Shown piece after piece: positions 34,501 to 43,416 of a DNA stretch of 64,000 nucleotides; the first letter of the stretch is position 1, and each line of letters opens with the position of its first letter. This DNA is from Paenibacillus endoradicis (GTDB lineage Bacteria > Bacillota > Bacilli > Paenibacillales > Paenibacillaceae). The translations under genes were made by a program, and so were the position numbers. Under the pieces are notes generated by a model. It ran no database searches. It had not been told where the DNA came from and saw only the letters and a program-made list of their open reading frames with translations. Location of the stretch: positions 124,001 to 188,000 of the forward strand of contig NZ_JANQBB010000002.1 in assembly GCF_024721975.1 (NCBI RefSeq). Direction: 5' to 3'.

Positions 34501-36270
34501 TTATCGTGATGTATTTGTTGTATTTGGAAGTTTTAATGAAATAGTTGTTTGAACATATGGTTCGCTAATAATTTGCCATTCAAACGTCTCACCATAAAAT
34601 AATAATAATCGCTTGAGAACATTGGTTAAGCCAATCCCAGCTTTCTCATCATCAAACATGTTTTGATCTACATAGCTAAGATGAATTTTTTGTATCTCTT
34701 CTGGAGTAAAACCTTTACCGTTATCATTTACAGATAAATATATATAGTTATTAACCACTTCAATATCGACTCTAATTTCCACTTTACCGGTACCTTTTTC
34801 CAACCCATGCACAATACTGTTTTCCACAAGTGGTTGCAGCACCATTTTCGGAACCTTTAACGAATAGGCTTCTTCGGGATATTGTACAGCATACGTTAAC
34901 TTATTTTTATAACGCCCCATTTGCAAGGAGGTATAATGTGATACGTGATCGAGCTCTTCTTGTAGTGACACTACTTCAGTGTCTATATCCATATTGTAAC
35001 GGAAGATGGCTGCAAATTCTGCAATTCTATCACTAATCTCCCGAGAATTGTTCTTAATTGCTAAAGTTCCGATGGACTGTAAAGTGTTATAGAAGAAATG
35101 TGGATTAATTTGTGCTTGCAGCATCTTTAATCTTGCATGAGACAATTCAAGCTGATGACGATACTGCTTGTTCCATAATTCATCAAGCTCTATTGTCATT
35201 TCTTGAAATCTTTCTTCTAAAATATTAAGCTCGTCTGGAGAATTCGATTGTGGCCGTACTTTAATATTGAAATTTCCCATTTGAATGTTCTTAATTTGTT
35301 TTAAAATTCGTTTCACACGTCGCAAAATATAATAGGAAATAATAGCTGCGATGATGCCCACCAATATTATTGCTCCTACTTGTACAATTAGGGATTGGCC
35401 AAGTACAGTAGTTTGTGCTTTATTGACCACTGATTGAGGAATAAATTTTGCAAGTGTCACAGGCAAATTATAGGACACATCACGATAGTAAATATAAGTA
35501 CCATCTTGATCGTAAATAGCTCCTTTTATAACTCCTTCCTTTCCTGTGGTTTCTTCATATAGACTATTTACCCAATCCATCTTTTTCTTCTCATTGCTTG
35601 GAAGCGACGAATATAATAATTGCAAATCATCTTGTATAAAGAGATAGATGGAGCCATCTTGTGATGTGGATAATGCTCCAACTGTTTTTTTAATTTCACT
35701 ATTGTCAACATTAAATGTTGTTAATCCAATAACTTCACGTGTTGAGATATCCATAAAATAACGATTCACACGTAATTTAGGTTCATTATGGTTGTATGTA
35801 ACTATAAACTCACTACTTAGTTCATCACGCTGTGTAGAAAGCTCTCTATTCACGAAATCTGGAATATTTACGCGTGAACTATAGTCATTACGAATATTAA
35901 ATTGTTTATTTGTTAAAGCACTTTTGTATGAGACTGAACCAATTTCAGAATGACTTCCATATATGCGCTCAAATTGTTGGGTAATGTATACAGTTTCTGC
36001 CGGTGTCTGTGTCTCTTTAGAAGATAGAATCCGATCTAAATTAGGATTACCATAATACGATAGCCCGAGCAGTGAAAGCTCATGGAAATAAGTATGTAGG
36101 CCAGACATGGTAATTGCCATTGAGTTTTGGTTTAACTCCACAAGTTGCTTATTAATCGCTTTTCCCGTTATTTGATAAGAGATATAGTTGGATGCGATAA
36201 AAGGTATAATAGTCGCTATTAACAAACTGATAAGTATTTTAGTAAATAGACTTCTTTTGACGGGAAACAT
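34501..36270 (-). CDS. YesM-type sensor histidine kinase
   Basis: 589 residues. A helix near 12-32, a large extracellular sensor (dCACHE-like, about 33-285), a second helix near 290-315, HAMP (RRVKRILKQIKNIQMGNFNIKV), then the His_kinase domain with the phospho-acceptor His in QINPHFFYNTLQSI (about 390) and an ATPase domain with PLVENSIVHGLEKGTG and NDNGKGF. Pairs with the response regulator that follows. The position suggests it senses the sugar or its binding protein at the cell surface. Confidence 0.95.
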   Translation of the reverse strand: MFPVKRSLFTKILISLLIATIIPFIASNYISYQITGKAINKQLVELNQNSMAITMSGLHTYFHELSLLGLSYYGNPNLDRILSSKETQTPAETVYITQQFERIYGSHSEIGSVSYKSALTNKQFNIRNDYSSRVNIPDFVNRELSTQRDELSSEFIVTYNHNEPKLRVNRYFMDISTREVIGLTTFNVDNSEIKKTVGALSTSQDGSIYLFIQDDLQLLYSSLPSNEKKKMDWVNSLYEETTGKEGVIKGAIYDQDGTYIYYRDVSYNLPVTLAKFIPQSVVNKAQTTVLGQSLIVQVGAIILVGIIAAIISYYILRRVKRILKQIKNIQMGNFNIKVRPQSNSPDELNILEERFQEMTIELDELWNKQYRHQLELSHARLKMLQAQINPHFFYNTLQSIGTLAIKNNSREISDRIAEFAAIFRYNMDIDTEVVSLQEELDHVSHYTSLQMGRYKNKLTYAVQYPEEAYSLKVPKMVLQPLVENSIVHGLEKGTGKVEIRVDIEVVNNYIYLSVNDNGKGFTPEEIQKIHLSYVDQNMFDDEKAGIGLTNVLKRLLLFYGETFEWQIISEPYVQTTISLKLPNTTNTSR

Positions 36271-36440
36271 AGTCTTTCACTCCAGTTTATGTTTTATGAG
36301 TAACAGATGATAATTTGTTCTTACTCTATAATAAAATCGACTGAAAACGCAAGTTGAAGTCGTAGAATTAATACTTACAGTAAAAGTTTATTTATTTCCC
36401 TCTTAAATTAGGGAGTTCCAAACTAATCGAATAAAAAATA

Positions 36441-36475
36441 GCCAGTTGCCGTGATCATTTCTCAGGCAACTGGCT
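36441..36475 (-). terminator. Terminator sharing arms with the pgmB terminator
   Basis: Stem AGCCAGTTGCC/GGCAACTGGCT with a 13-base loop, followed by ATTTTTTATT on the minus strand, 17 bp past the stop of the hydrolase gene. The arms are identical to those at 24445-24479 though it lies about 12 kb away. Confidence 0.85.
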
Positions 36476-36492
36476 ATTCTCTTAGATATAGA

Positions 36493-37359
36493 CTACTTCG
36501 CAAATACATGATTTCCAATGTGAGCAGTGACCTCTCGGCTTCGTACCCATTCATTGTCTGTTTTGTTCGGATTATAGAAGACGACGGCTCCTAGACCCGG
36601 ATCATAACCATTCAAGGCAGCTTGCACTGCTCGTATTGTATCCTGACTTGGCGTTACCGTATTAATCCGATTGTCTAATACAGGAGAAAATTGGTAATAG
36701 GAACGTCCATTATAATAATCTACTTGAAAAATCGTATCAATGATTGAATTCGGCCATTCGGGGTCAGCAACTCGGTTCAAAATTGATGCTGCAACTGCGG
36801 CCTTGCCTGTATAGCTCTCGCCCCCCGCTTCGGCTTCCGTAATCTGATATAGCCAATGAAGTTCATCTTGGGTTGGTTGCTTCTTATTCTCTAACGCGGT
36901 AATATCGCCTGCCCCCGTCGAGATAAGTGCCGCGCGCACCCGTGCATCGTACTGGACACTAAAACCAAGTTTTTGTGCCGTATAAGCAAGTGGCACATAT
37001 GTGACTCCATTAATTAGCGTCGTCCGAGTATTCAAATTATCTCGCTTCCATACTGATGCTCCGCCAATTTGATAATCAGTGTGACGTTGTGCTATTGGAA
37101 AGCCAATCTGAATTGATGATGTACTAAGCACCGCAGAGTGATAACTTTTACTCCATTCAACGGAAACATTCATGCTTCGAAAAAATGAAGCTGGTACAAG
37201 TTGATAATCATTCTGTATAATTGCTGTCGTCGAAACCCGTTTACCATTGACATATACCGTCGTACTGCCAGGTGTTTGTGCAGATACTTCATAAGTCGGC
37301 CAAGCAAAAACAATAATTAATAATAACGCCAAAGACGTTATCCAACGTTTATTCAACAT
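36493..37359 (-). CDS. Cell-wall hydrolase (SleB-like, Hydrolase_2) with stalk domain
   Basis: 288 residues. Signal peptide to about residue 27, a stalk-type domain (VYVNGKRVSTTAIIQNDYQLVPASFFRSMNVSVEWSKSYHSAVLS... NGVTYVPLAYTAQKLGFSVQYDARVRAALI), and a C-terminal Hydrolase_2 domain (LYQITEAEAGGESYTGKAAVAASILNRV, with Glu as likely catalytic residue; ...FYNPNKTDNEWVRSREVTAHIGNHVFAK). The domain is the SleB/CwlJ transglycosylase type used in spore-cortex or wall cutting. A longer paralogue lies at 50041-51036. Confidence 0.9.
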   Translation of the reverse strand: MLNKRWITSLALLLIIVFAWPTYEVSAQTPGSTTVYVNGKRVSTTAIIQNDYQLVPASFFRSMNVSVEWSKSYHSAVLSTSSIQIGFPIAQRHTDYQIGGASVWKRDNLNTRTTLINGVTYVPLAYTAQKLGFSVQYDARVRAALISTGAGDITALENKKQPTQDELHWLYQITEAEAGGESYTGKAAVAASILNRVADPEWPNSIIDTIFQVDYYNGRSYYQFSPVLDNRINTVTPSQDTIRAVQAALNGYDPGLGAVVFYNPNKTDNEWVRSREVTAHIGNHVFAK

Positions 37360-37477
37360 AATATCGTCCTCCTTAATCTCGCACCATTATACGATAAAAA
37401 CTAGGAAGACTATGTGGTAAAATAAGGATTGTTAAAATTGATATTAGGATCCTAACCAGCTTGGAGACCGCGATCCT

Positions 37478-37675
37478 ATGCGGATTTCCTTTAAGATAAG
37501 GTCTCTCTTTTCTGATAATGATGAGAAGATTTTAATGGTTATATCAGCTTATTTTCACTCTTTCTTGAATTTATCAATGTATGATCAATTAAATATAGTA
37601 AATTATTTCAATGAACTTTATCATAGATATATATTAGATCCAGATAATCGCTCTATTCAAATAATGAGAAAGTAA
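37478..37675 (+). CDS. Small hypothetical protein, coupled to PH-domain gene
   Basis: 65 residues beginning MRISFKIRSLFSDNDEKILM, with a helical pattern and no signal peptide. A GGAGA lies 11 bases before the ATG. Its stop overlaps the ribosome-binding site of the PH-domain gene (AAGTAAGGAGG), so translation is probably coupled. I do not recognise the family. Confidence 0.5.
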   Translation: MRISFKIRSLFSDNDEKILMVISAYFHSFLNLSMYDQLNIVNYFNELYHRYILDPDNRSIQIMRK

Positions 37676-37686
37676 GGAGGCACGAC

Positions 37687-38031
37687 ATGGAGGAAGTATT
37701 ATGGAAGGGAAAACCGTTCAACTTCGGTTTACCTAGCTTTACAACATATGAGATTACAGAGTCAAGAATTATTGTACAAAAGGGCATATTCACAAAACGA
37801 CGCGATGAAATACGATTGTATCGAGTTAGAGATATTTCAACAAAGAGAAACTTATTTGAGCGTATAATTAATATAGGAGATATTACTGTATTTTCATCTG
37901 ATACTAGTCATTCAGAATTTATACTTCGTAACATCAAAAACTCCACTACAGTAGCAGATTTGCTAGGAGAGACTGTAGAAAAATCACGCATTAAACATCG
38001 AGCACTTGAGGTTGCTGGCATTATGGAATAA
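37687..38031 (+). CDS. Soluble PH-domain (bPH_2/DUF304) protein
   Basis: 114 residues: MEEVLWKGKPFNFGLPSFTTYEITESRIIVQKGIFTKRRDEIRLYRVRDISTKRNLFERIINIGDITVFS is a single bacterial PH domain without membrane helices. The GGAGG site is 7 bases upstream. The fold often assists membrane or complex formation; no specific role can be claimed. Confidence 0.85.
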   Translation: MEEVLWKGKPFNFGLPSFTTYEITESRIIVQKGIFTKRRDEIRLYRVRDISTKRNLFERIINIGDITVFSSDTSHSEFILRNIKNSTTVADLLGETVEKSRIKHRALEVAGIME

Positions 38032-38075
38032 TAAGTAAGGGTCCATCTTAATATCAAGATGGACCCTTACTTATT
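38030..38075. terminator. Bidirectional terminator hairpin
   Basis: A perfect 20-bp stem (AATAAGTAAGGGTCCATCTT and its complement) with a 6-base loop starts inside the stop codon of the PH-domain gene. It lies between convergent genes. There is no T-run, so it may act mostly as a barrier. Confidence 0.75.
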
Positions 38076-38090
38076 ATTCTTATCTTGTCA

Positions 38091-38507
38091 TTAAGGTGTT
38101 ACGATACTGTTATAGAAAGTAATACGTACCGTTACTGGTGAAGTAGTGTTTTCTGAGCGGAGGATAATAAGTCCATTATAAGGAGGGCTATAATAACTGA
38201 TTCCTATAATTTGTGTACTAGATGTGTTTACAGTGCCATTATAGTATTGATTACCTGCATGGAGAATGTAATGTTCACCAACAATTGTCCCCGAAGAAGA
38301 CACTCTTTCAATTTTGGCTACAATTGCATTGACGGTTGTCCCATTAGGAACTGCAAAAAGAACTGGTTTTGTTTCACCTGGATTAATTGTGAGATAAACA
38401 GGAGTTTTGAATTGACTAGTTACTGTCAGTGCGTGGGTTGCAGGGTTAAACATAAGCATCATACTTAAAGCAACAATCAAAAATGATAATCTTTTCGCAA
38501 TTTTCAT
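38091..38507 (-). CDS. Small secreted protein of unknown function
   Basis: 138 residues: signal peptide (LSFLIVALSMMLMFNPATHA) then an all-beta domain (FKTPVYLTINPGETKPVLFAVPNGTTVNAIVAKIERVSSSGTIVGEHYILHAG). No motif recognised. The AAGGAAGGAG site before the ATG is strong. It is a single-gene unit. Confidence 0.75.
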   Translation of the reverse strand: MKIAKRLSFLIVALSMMLMFNPATHALTVTSQFKTPVYLTINPGETKPVLFAVPNGTTVNAIVAKIERVSSSGTIVGEHYILHAGNQYYNGTVNTSSTQIIGISYYSPPYNGLIILRSENTTSPVTVRITFYNSIVTP

Positions 38508-38646
38508 AAATAAATCAGCTCCTTCCTTAATGTAAACGCTTTAACGTTTCATCTATAATATAATGTCATTGGAATATTATGTAAATAATTCAAAAGAACC
38601 ATTTAATAGAGTGACTAATTTCGACAAAATCATCATTCTATAATAA

Positions 38647-38685
38647 AAGCGACCACTCCTTGTAGTAAATTAGGAGTAGTCGCTT
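38647..38685 (-). terminator. Terminator of secreted helical protein gene
   Basis: Stem AAGCGACTACTCCT/AGGAGTGGTCGCTT, followed by TTATT on the minus strand, beginning 12 bp past the stop. Confidence 0.75.
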
Positions 38686-38696
38686 CAACATTATAT

Positions 38697-39347
38697 CTAT
38701 TTGAACTTTTTCGGGAATTGCTTAATAATTCCATCTACTAGCATATCTGCGAACATAATCATATGCTCTTCACCTTTATCAAATGCAACAATATCGCCTT
38801 TCCAGTCTTTACTCAATCTAGCTACGACCTGATCGGTAACAAACTGTAAGTGCTTGTATAGCATATCTTTCAGCTCTTTATTTGAATAATTGGGGTTAGC
38901 TGCACTTAAAAAATCTGCTATGTCATCCGCATTTTTATACCATAACTTATTATATTTTTCTAGATCAGCGGCGTTACCAGTTTTTGCAGCATTCGTAACT
39001 TGTCCAGCAAGTTCAATATGTTCTCTAAGTAGTTTAGATAGTTTATTACCCGCTTCTTCACCATAATAAGACTTTATCGAATTCCCTATATCATCTTGAT
39101 TTTTCAATAGACGCTCTAATACCACTGACTTGTCTTCAAGATCAGCTAGATCACTTACAATAAAACTTCTCGTCCACAATACATGATCGATCCACAGTTG
39201 TCGCTCTGCCATTCTCAGATCACAAGTAGCTTTATTTGTTGGTATTCCATTAGTATGGACGTTCGCCGAAACGTTACCTTTGAATGGCACTAACATTAAT
39301 GCCATTACAAACATCATTATTACTGAACTTCTTACTAGTTTAATCAT
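38697..39347 (-). CDS. Secreted helical protein of unknown function
   Basis: About 216 residues. After a signal peptide (VRSSVIMMFVMALMLVPFKGNVSA) the mature part is all-helical with two similar halves (ADLEDKSVVLERLLKNQDDIGNSIKSYYGEEAGNKLSKLLREHIELAGQ; KYNKLWYKNADDIADFLSAANPNYSNKELKDMLYKHLQFVTDQVVARL), suggesting a four-helix bundle. It resembles uncharacterised acidic secreted proteins of Bacillales. The start at MIKLVRSS has GGGAG 8 bases upstream. Confidence 0.75.
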   Translation of the reverse strand: MIKLVRSSVIMMFVMALMLVPFKGNVSANVHTNGIPTNKATCDLRMAERQLWIDHVLWTRSFIVSDLADLEDKSVVLERLLKNQDDIGNSIKSYYGEEAGNKLSKLLREHIELAGQVTNAAKTGNAADLEKYNKLWYKNADDIADFLSAANPNYSNKELKDMLYKHLQFVTDQVVARLSKDWKGDIVAFDKGEEHMIMFADMLVDGIIKQFPKKFK

Positions 39348-39502
39348 CGTAAATGCTCCCTTTGTCATAATTTTTCAGTATATTATGAGCTAAGGGAGTA
39401 TTTGTTATACAGAAAAGACTAGATAGGATTGGAATTACCTTCAGAGGCTATTCTATTAGGTGCATCTACAGCAGAATTAGTTTGTTTCATTGAAATAAAA
39501 AA

Positions 39503-39541
39503 GCCGTCTCACCGTAGATTATTGATCTACGAATGAGACGG
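39503..39541 (-). terminator. Terminator of SLH/beta-helix gene
   Basis: Stem CCGTCTCA/TGAGACGG with inner CGTAGATCA pairing, followed by TTTTTT on the minus strand. Confidence 0.85.
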
Positions 39542-39552
39542 TTTTTGCTTTG

Positions 39553-42500
39553 TTAAGGTATAATTGGAGCCGGAAGATGATAATAAACTTGAGTTATTTT
39601 ATCGCCATCTTTCTTTTCTACTTCTGTGAATACATTAGCTTCGTTAGTGTTAGTAAATGTGCCTTGTGGTGTTACACCATCAGGATCGTATACAACCCAA
39701 ACAGTTGGAGTTTCAGCTGACTCGGATCCATTCACAATAGTTGCTGTTAGATTCAATACAGAATCACGGGACATTCCTGTGCCTCTAGATACTTCAATAC
39801 CACCAAAGCCATTCCCCCATAAGTATAGTACTCCATCTAATTCCACCTCAGAAGCGTTAACAAGAATTGCAGCATTGAAACTTTCAATATCTAAGTTTTT
39901 CAAGGTTACACCTGTTGCATTGTATACTTGAATACCATAAGAACCAAACCAATCAGTTGTAGAGCCCTCTGTGTAGCCATAAGAGATCCATAGATCTGTA
40001 ACTGTAACTCCATTAGCTTGGATGATTATTCCGCTTGGATTAGGATTAATAAGATTGTTTTGATCATCTCGTTTATCTAAATTATAAAATTCAATCCCGT
40101 ACCAGGGCTCATCTGCAGTTAATGTAACATCTTCACGATTAATTACAAGTGGACTTGTTAGATAAATATATCCGGCTACTGAAATATTTTTTAATCCCAC
40201 TTGATCAACCGCTGTGCGAAGTTGAAGTTCGTTATATACATTTAAATAATAGAACGTTTGAGGGTCATCGCCTGTTCCCTCAGCTTCAATTAGTTGAGTG
40301 TTCCAGCCTACTACAGTACCTTGATCTTTTTCACCGTCAGCCTCACGAGTAACCCAAATTGTTGGGCGATCTTCAGTTTCTTCTTCATTCAAGATCGTTC
40401 CTGAAAGTGTTAGTACTGAATTACGGTCAAGTCCTTCACCTCTACTTACTTCAATACCACCGAATCCATTACCTGCTAACAATAACTCACCTGTTAATTC
40501 TACTTCAGAAGAATTAACAAGAATTCCAGCATTGAATTCAGCAACAATTATGTTATTCAATGTCACGTTTTCTGCATTGTATACTTGGATACCATAAGAA
40601 CTAGCCCAAATTGATGGATCATGTTCCTCTTCACTATCAAAAGAGACAAGAATTAAATCGGTAACTGTAACTCCATTAGCTTGAATAATTAAACCGCTTG
40701 TATCAGGTTTTTCATTTGTAGATAGGTTATTAAAACCAATACCAATCTCAAGTCCATCTGAACTATTCCCATCTAATGTTACATTCTCACGATTAATTAC
40801 AAGTGAACTTGTTAATTCAATAACATCACCCAATGAAATAATTTTCAAACCTTCTTGAGCAGCTGCAGTACGAAGTTGTGTTTCGTTATATACATTCAGT
40901 AGATAGAACGTTTGATCCTTATCTTCTACATCAGTCTTAATCAGTTGAGTATTCCAGCCTTCAACAAAACCTTTACCATTTTCAACCCAAATCGTAGGTT
41001 GTGATTCAGATTCCGTAGTGTTCAGTAGTGTTGCAGCAACTCCCACTGTTAGTACAGAATCACGAGTTACATCTGTCCCCTTACTTACTTCGATACCACC
41101 GAACTCATTACCCGATACATCCGTTGTACCTTTTAATGTTACTGTAGAAGCATTAACAAGAATACCCGCATCTGCACCTGATACTGTAACATTATTCAAT
41201 GTTACTCCTGTAGCATCGTATACTTGAATTCCGTAGTTTCCACCCCAAGCAGGATCATCTCCAACTTTATCAAGTTTCACCTTAAGATTATTAATTGTAA
41301 CATTACTACTTTGAATTAGAACACCATGCTTTTCAGCAGGCTCTGTTCCATTCAATGCACCAGCTAGTGAAATTTCTTTATCATTACCATTCAAAGTAAT
41401 TGCTCTATCGATAACGATAGTTTTTGAAGCAATAAAACCTTGCTTTACGTTAATTGTCTTGATTTTACTATCAGCCAAAGCTGCTAATAATTGAATCTCG
41501 GTACTTACATCTCTAGATGTTGATGGAGTTGAAGGTGTTGAGGAACCATTGTCCACTACAGGTGCATCTGGAACAATAACTGTAATCCCTGGAGATACAA
41601 TTAGATTCGTCGGTCTTTTCTCCAATGATACGCCATTTGCTGTAATATTTGCATTAACGACAGTTCCAGTACCCTTTACATCTGTTGCTGCGTTAATATT
41701 AAGATTCGTTACTGTAGTATTTGCAGAAAGATTAATTGTCGTATTTGCCGCAGCTGCAGTAACTTCTAATGTATTTACAGTACCATTTACAACGTTTACA
41801 GTAATACCAGGTACTTCAACGATTACTTTATCGAAGTTTCCTGATAATTCAATTTGTCCATTTCCTTGTTCAGTAATTGTAATGTTACCGAAGCCAGTTC
41901 CAGTTAGTTCATTTTCCACAAATATTGCTGGAGTTTTTGCGATTACTGAACCAACGGCAGTAGTGCCGGAAGCAACAATTCTTACAACTCCAGTTGCTTT
42001 GTCTACAATAATAGTGAATAGGCTAGAGTTAATAATATGAATACTATTTACTCCTCCGCCTTGTATGATCGTGTTACCTTTGACAGTAACATTATCAAGC
42101 GTCACATCGCCTTCGCCAATTCCTTTACCAAGAATTAAGTTCCCTTCGATGATTGTATTTTTCAATGTTACATTTGCAACAGTGATCATTACATCTCCAG
42201 CAATCGTATCCTGGCCAGTTTCAACGCCGTAAGTGCCTGCTTTTTTGTAAATTGTGAACTGATCTTCCATCGCACGATTAATCATGACAACAGATTCAGC
42301 ACGAGTAATCTTGTTTTGCGGTTTTAATGTTTTATTTGGATAGCCACCGATATAGCCTAGATCGAATACTTTAGCTACTGAATCTTTTGCCCAAGCGGCA
42401 ATTTTATCTGCATCACTGAAACCAGATAGATCAGCTGATGATGCTTCAGAACCTTTTACTAAATTTGATAACATAACTGCAGCTTCTTGGCGTGTTATTT

Positions 42501-42876
42501 GATCATTAGGACGTATAGTATTATCCTCATAACCTTTTACATAACCAGCTTGTACTGCTTTTCCAATTTCTTTCACATACCATTTGTTAGTAGACGTCTG
42601 CACATCTTTATAATTTAATGCAGCAGTCCCTGTTAAACCAAACGCACGGTTAATGAAGGTCATAAATTCTGCACGTGTTACATCCTTATTAGGTTTATAT
42701 ACATTTGCTTCAAAACCTTCTAGTAATCCTTGTTCTACCCACTCTTGCAAGTTAGTTTCAGCCCAGTGTCCTGAAATGTCTGATGAGCTACTAGCAGATG
42801 CCAATGAAAAAGACGGAATTAGTAATAATGCCGAAAGCACTAGCGCAATCCATTTACGAGATTTACTAATTTTCAC
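39553..42876 (-). CDS. Large S-layer-homology protein with repeated right-handed beta-helix modules
   Basis: 1107 residues from a GTG start (AGGAGG 8 bases upstream). Signal peptide to about residue 29. Three SLH domains (about 32-200; VTRAEFMTFINRAFGL, ITRQEAAVMLSNLVKG, ITRAESVVMINRAM) anchor the protein to the wall polymer. A low-complexity beta region (about 215-430) and a short Pro/Ser/Thr linker follow. The rest is three homologous modules of about 190 residues with YGIQVYxATGVTLNN..., ILVNASxVxL and GNxFGGIEVSRG, predicted to form a right-handed parallel beta-helix. Carbohydrate lyases and adhesins share this fold; no catalytic residues are evident, so the activity is unknown. Confidence 0.9.
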   Translation of the reverse strand: MKISKSRKWIALVLSALLLIPSFSLASASSSSDISGHWAETNLQEWVEQGLLEGFEANVYKPNKDVTRAEFMTFINRAFGLTGTAALNYKDVQTSTNKWYVKEIGKAVQAGYVKGYEDNTIRPNDQITRQEAAVMLSNLVKGSEASSADLSGFSDADKIAAWAKDSVAKVFDLGYIGGYPNKTLKPQNKITRAESVVMINRAMEDQFTIYKKAGTYGVETGQDTIAGDVMITVANVTLKNTIIEGNLILGKGIGEGDVTLDNVTVKGNTIIQGGGVNSIHIINSSLFTIIVDKATGVVRIVASGTTAVGSVIAKTPAIFVENELTGTGFGNITITEQGNGQIELSGNFDKVIVEVPGITVNVVNGTVNTLEVTAAAANTTINLSANTTVTNLNINAATDVKGTGTVVNANITANGVSLEKRPTNLIVSPGITVIVPDAPVVDNGSSTPSTPSTSRDVSTEIQLLAALADSKIKTINVKQGFIASKTIVIDRAITLNGNDKEISLAGALNGTEPAEKHGVLIQSSNVTINNLKVKLDKVGDDPAWGGNYGIQVYDATGVTLNNVTVSGADAGILVNASTVTLKGTTDVSGNEFGGIEVSKGTDVTRDSVLTVGVAATLLNTTESESQPTIWVENGKGFVEGWNTQLIKTDVEDKDQTFYLLNVYNETQLRTAAAQEGLKIISLGDVIELTSSLVINRENVTLDGNSSDGLEIGIGFNNLSTNEKPDTSGLIIQANGVTVTDLILVSFDSEEEHDPSIWASSYGIQVYNAENVTLNNIIVAEFNAGILVNSSEVELTGELLLAGNGFGGIEVSRGEGLDRNSVLTLSGTILNEEETEDRPTIWVTREADGEKDQGTVVGWNTQLIEAEGTGDDPQTFYYLNVYNELQLRTAVDQVGLKNISVAGYIYLTSPLVINREDVTLTADEPWYGIEFYNLDKRDDQNNLINPNPSGIIIQANGVTVTDLWISYGYTEGSTTDWFGSYGIQVYNATGVTLKNLDIESFNAAILVNASEVELDGVLYLWGNGFGGIEVSRGTGMSRDSVLNLTATIVNGSESAETPTVWVVYDPDGVTPQGTFTNTNEANVFTEVEKKDGDKITQVYYHLPAPIIP

Positions 42877-43416
42877 GAATCATACCTCCTATTTTTTTTT
42901 GTGGTTAACTATTGCAATATTTACAATTTAAACCATAATATTAGTCTATCAAACGCTTCTACCATTTACAATGTTTTGTCATAATGTGAGAAATTTCTTA
43001 TTTTAATTTAACTTTATATAATTTCTTATTTCCTCATAAATCATTAATTTATATTATAATAATTCTATTTCATTCTAGTCGTTAGTCCTATTTCAATATC
43101 TGGACAATTGCCTCTATATAGAATACATATTACTAGAGACTCAAACTTTCATATTAGCGTTTATTTACCTTACTTCGTGAACTAACATAGAAACAATCAG
43201 TTATTCTTTATTAACTGCTTCATATTCTACTTTCGTCATTGCACTTGTATTTTATTTATGAGTTTAATTTTCTTACTAGTTCACATTAATATCAAAAAAT
43301 GTTAATACCATTCCACAATTTCCCTTAAATTTATTGTACAATTACTAGTATTGACTACACTTTGAATCTTTTTTCATAGTGTTTATTGAATACTAAAATT
43401 GGGGGAAAACGTAATA
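42877..43416. promoter_or_regulatory. Divergent control region between two surface-protein genes
   Basis: 540 bp without an open frame, very AT-rich. On the plus strand TTGACT (43351-43356) and CATAGT (43375-43380) with an 18-bp spacer make a plausible promoter for the CAP-SLH gene. The leftward SLH gene's promoter must also be here, but I cannot place it with confidence. Confidence 0.45.

Noticed and set aside
41549..42040. 163-codon hydrophobic frame antisense to the SLH/beta-helix gene
   Set aside because: Mirror of Val/Thr/Asn-rich coding sequence on the other strand; no ribosome-binding site.
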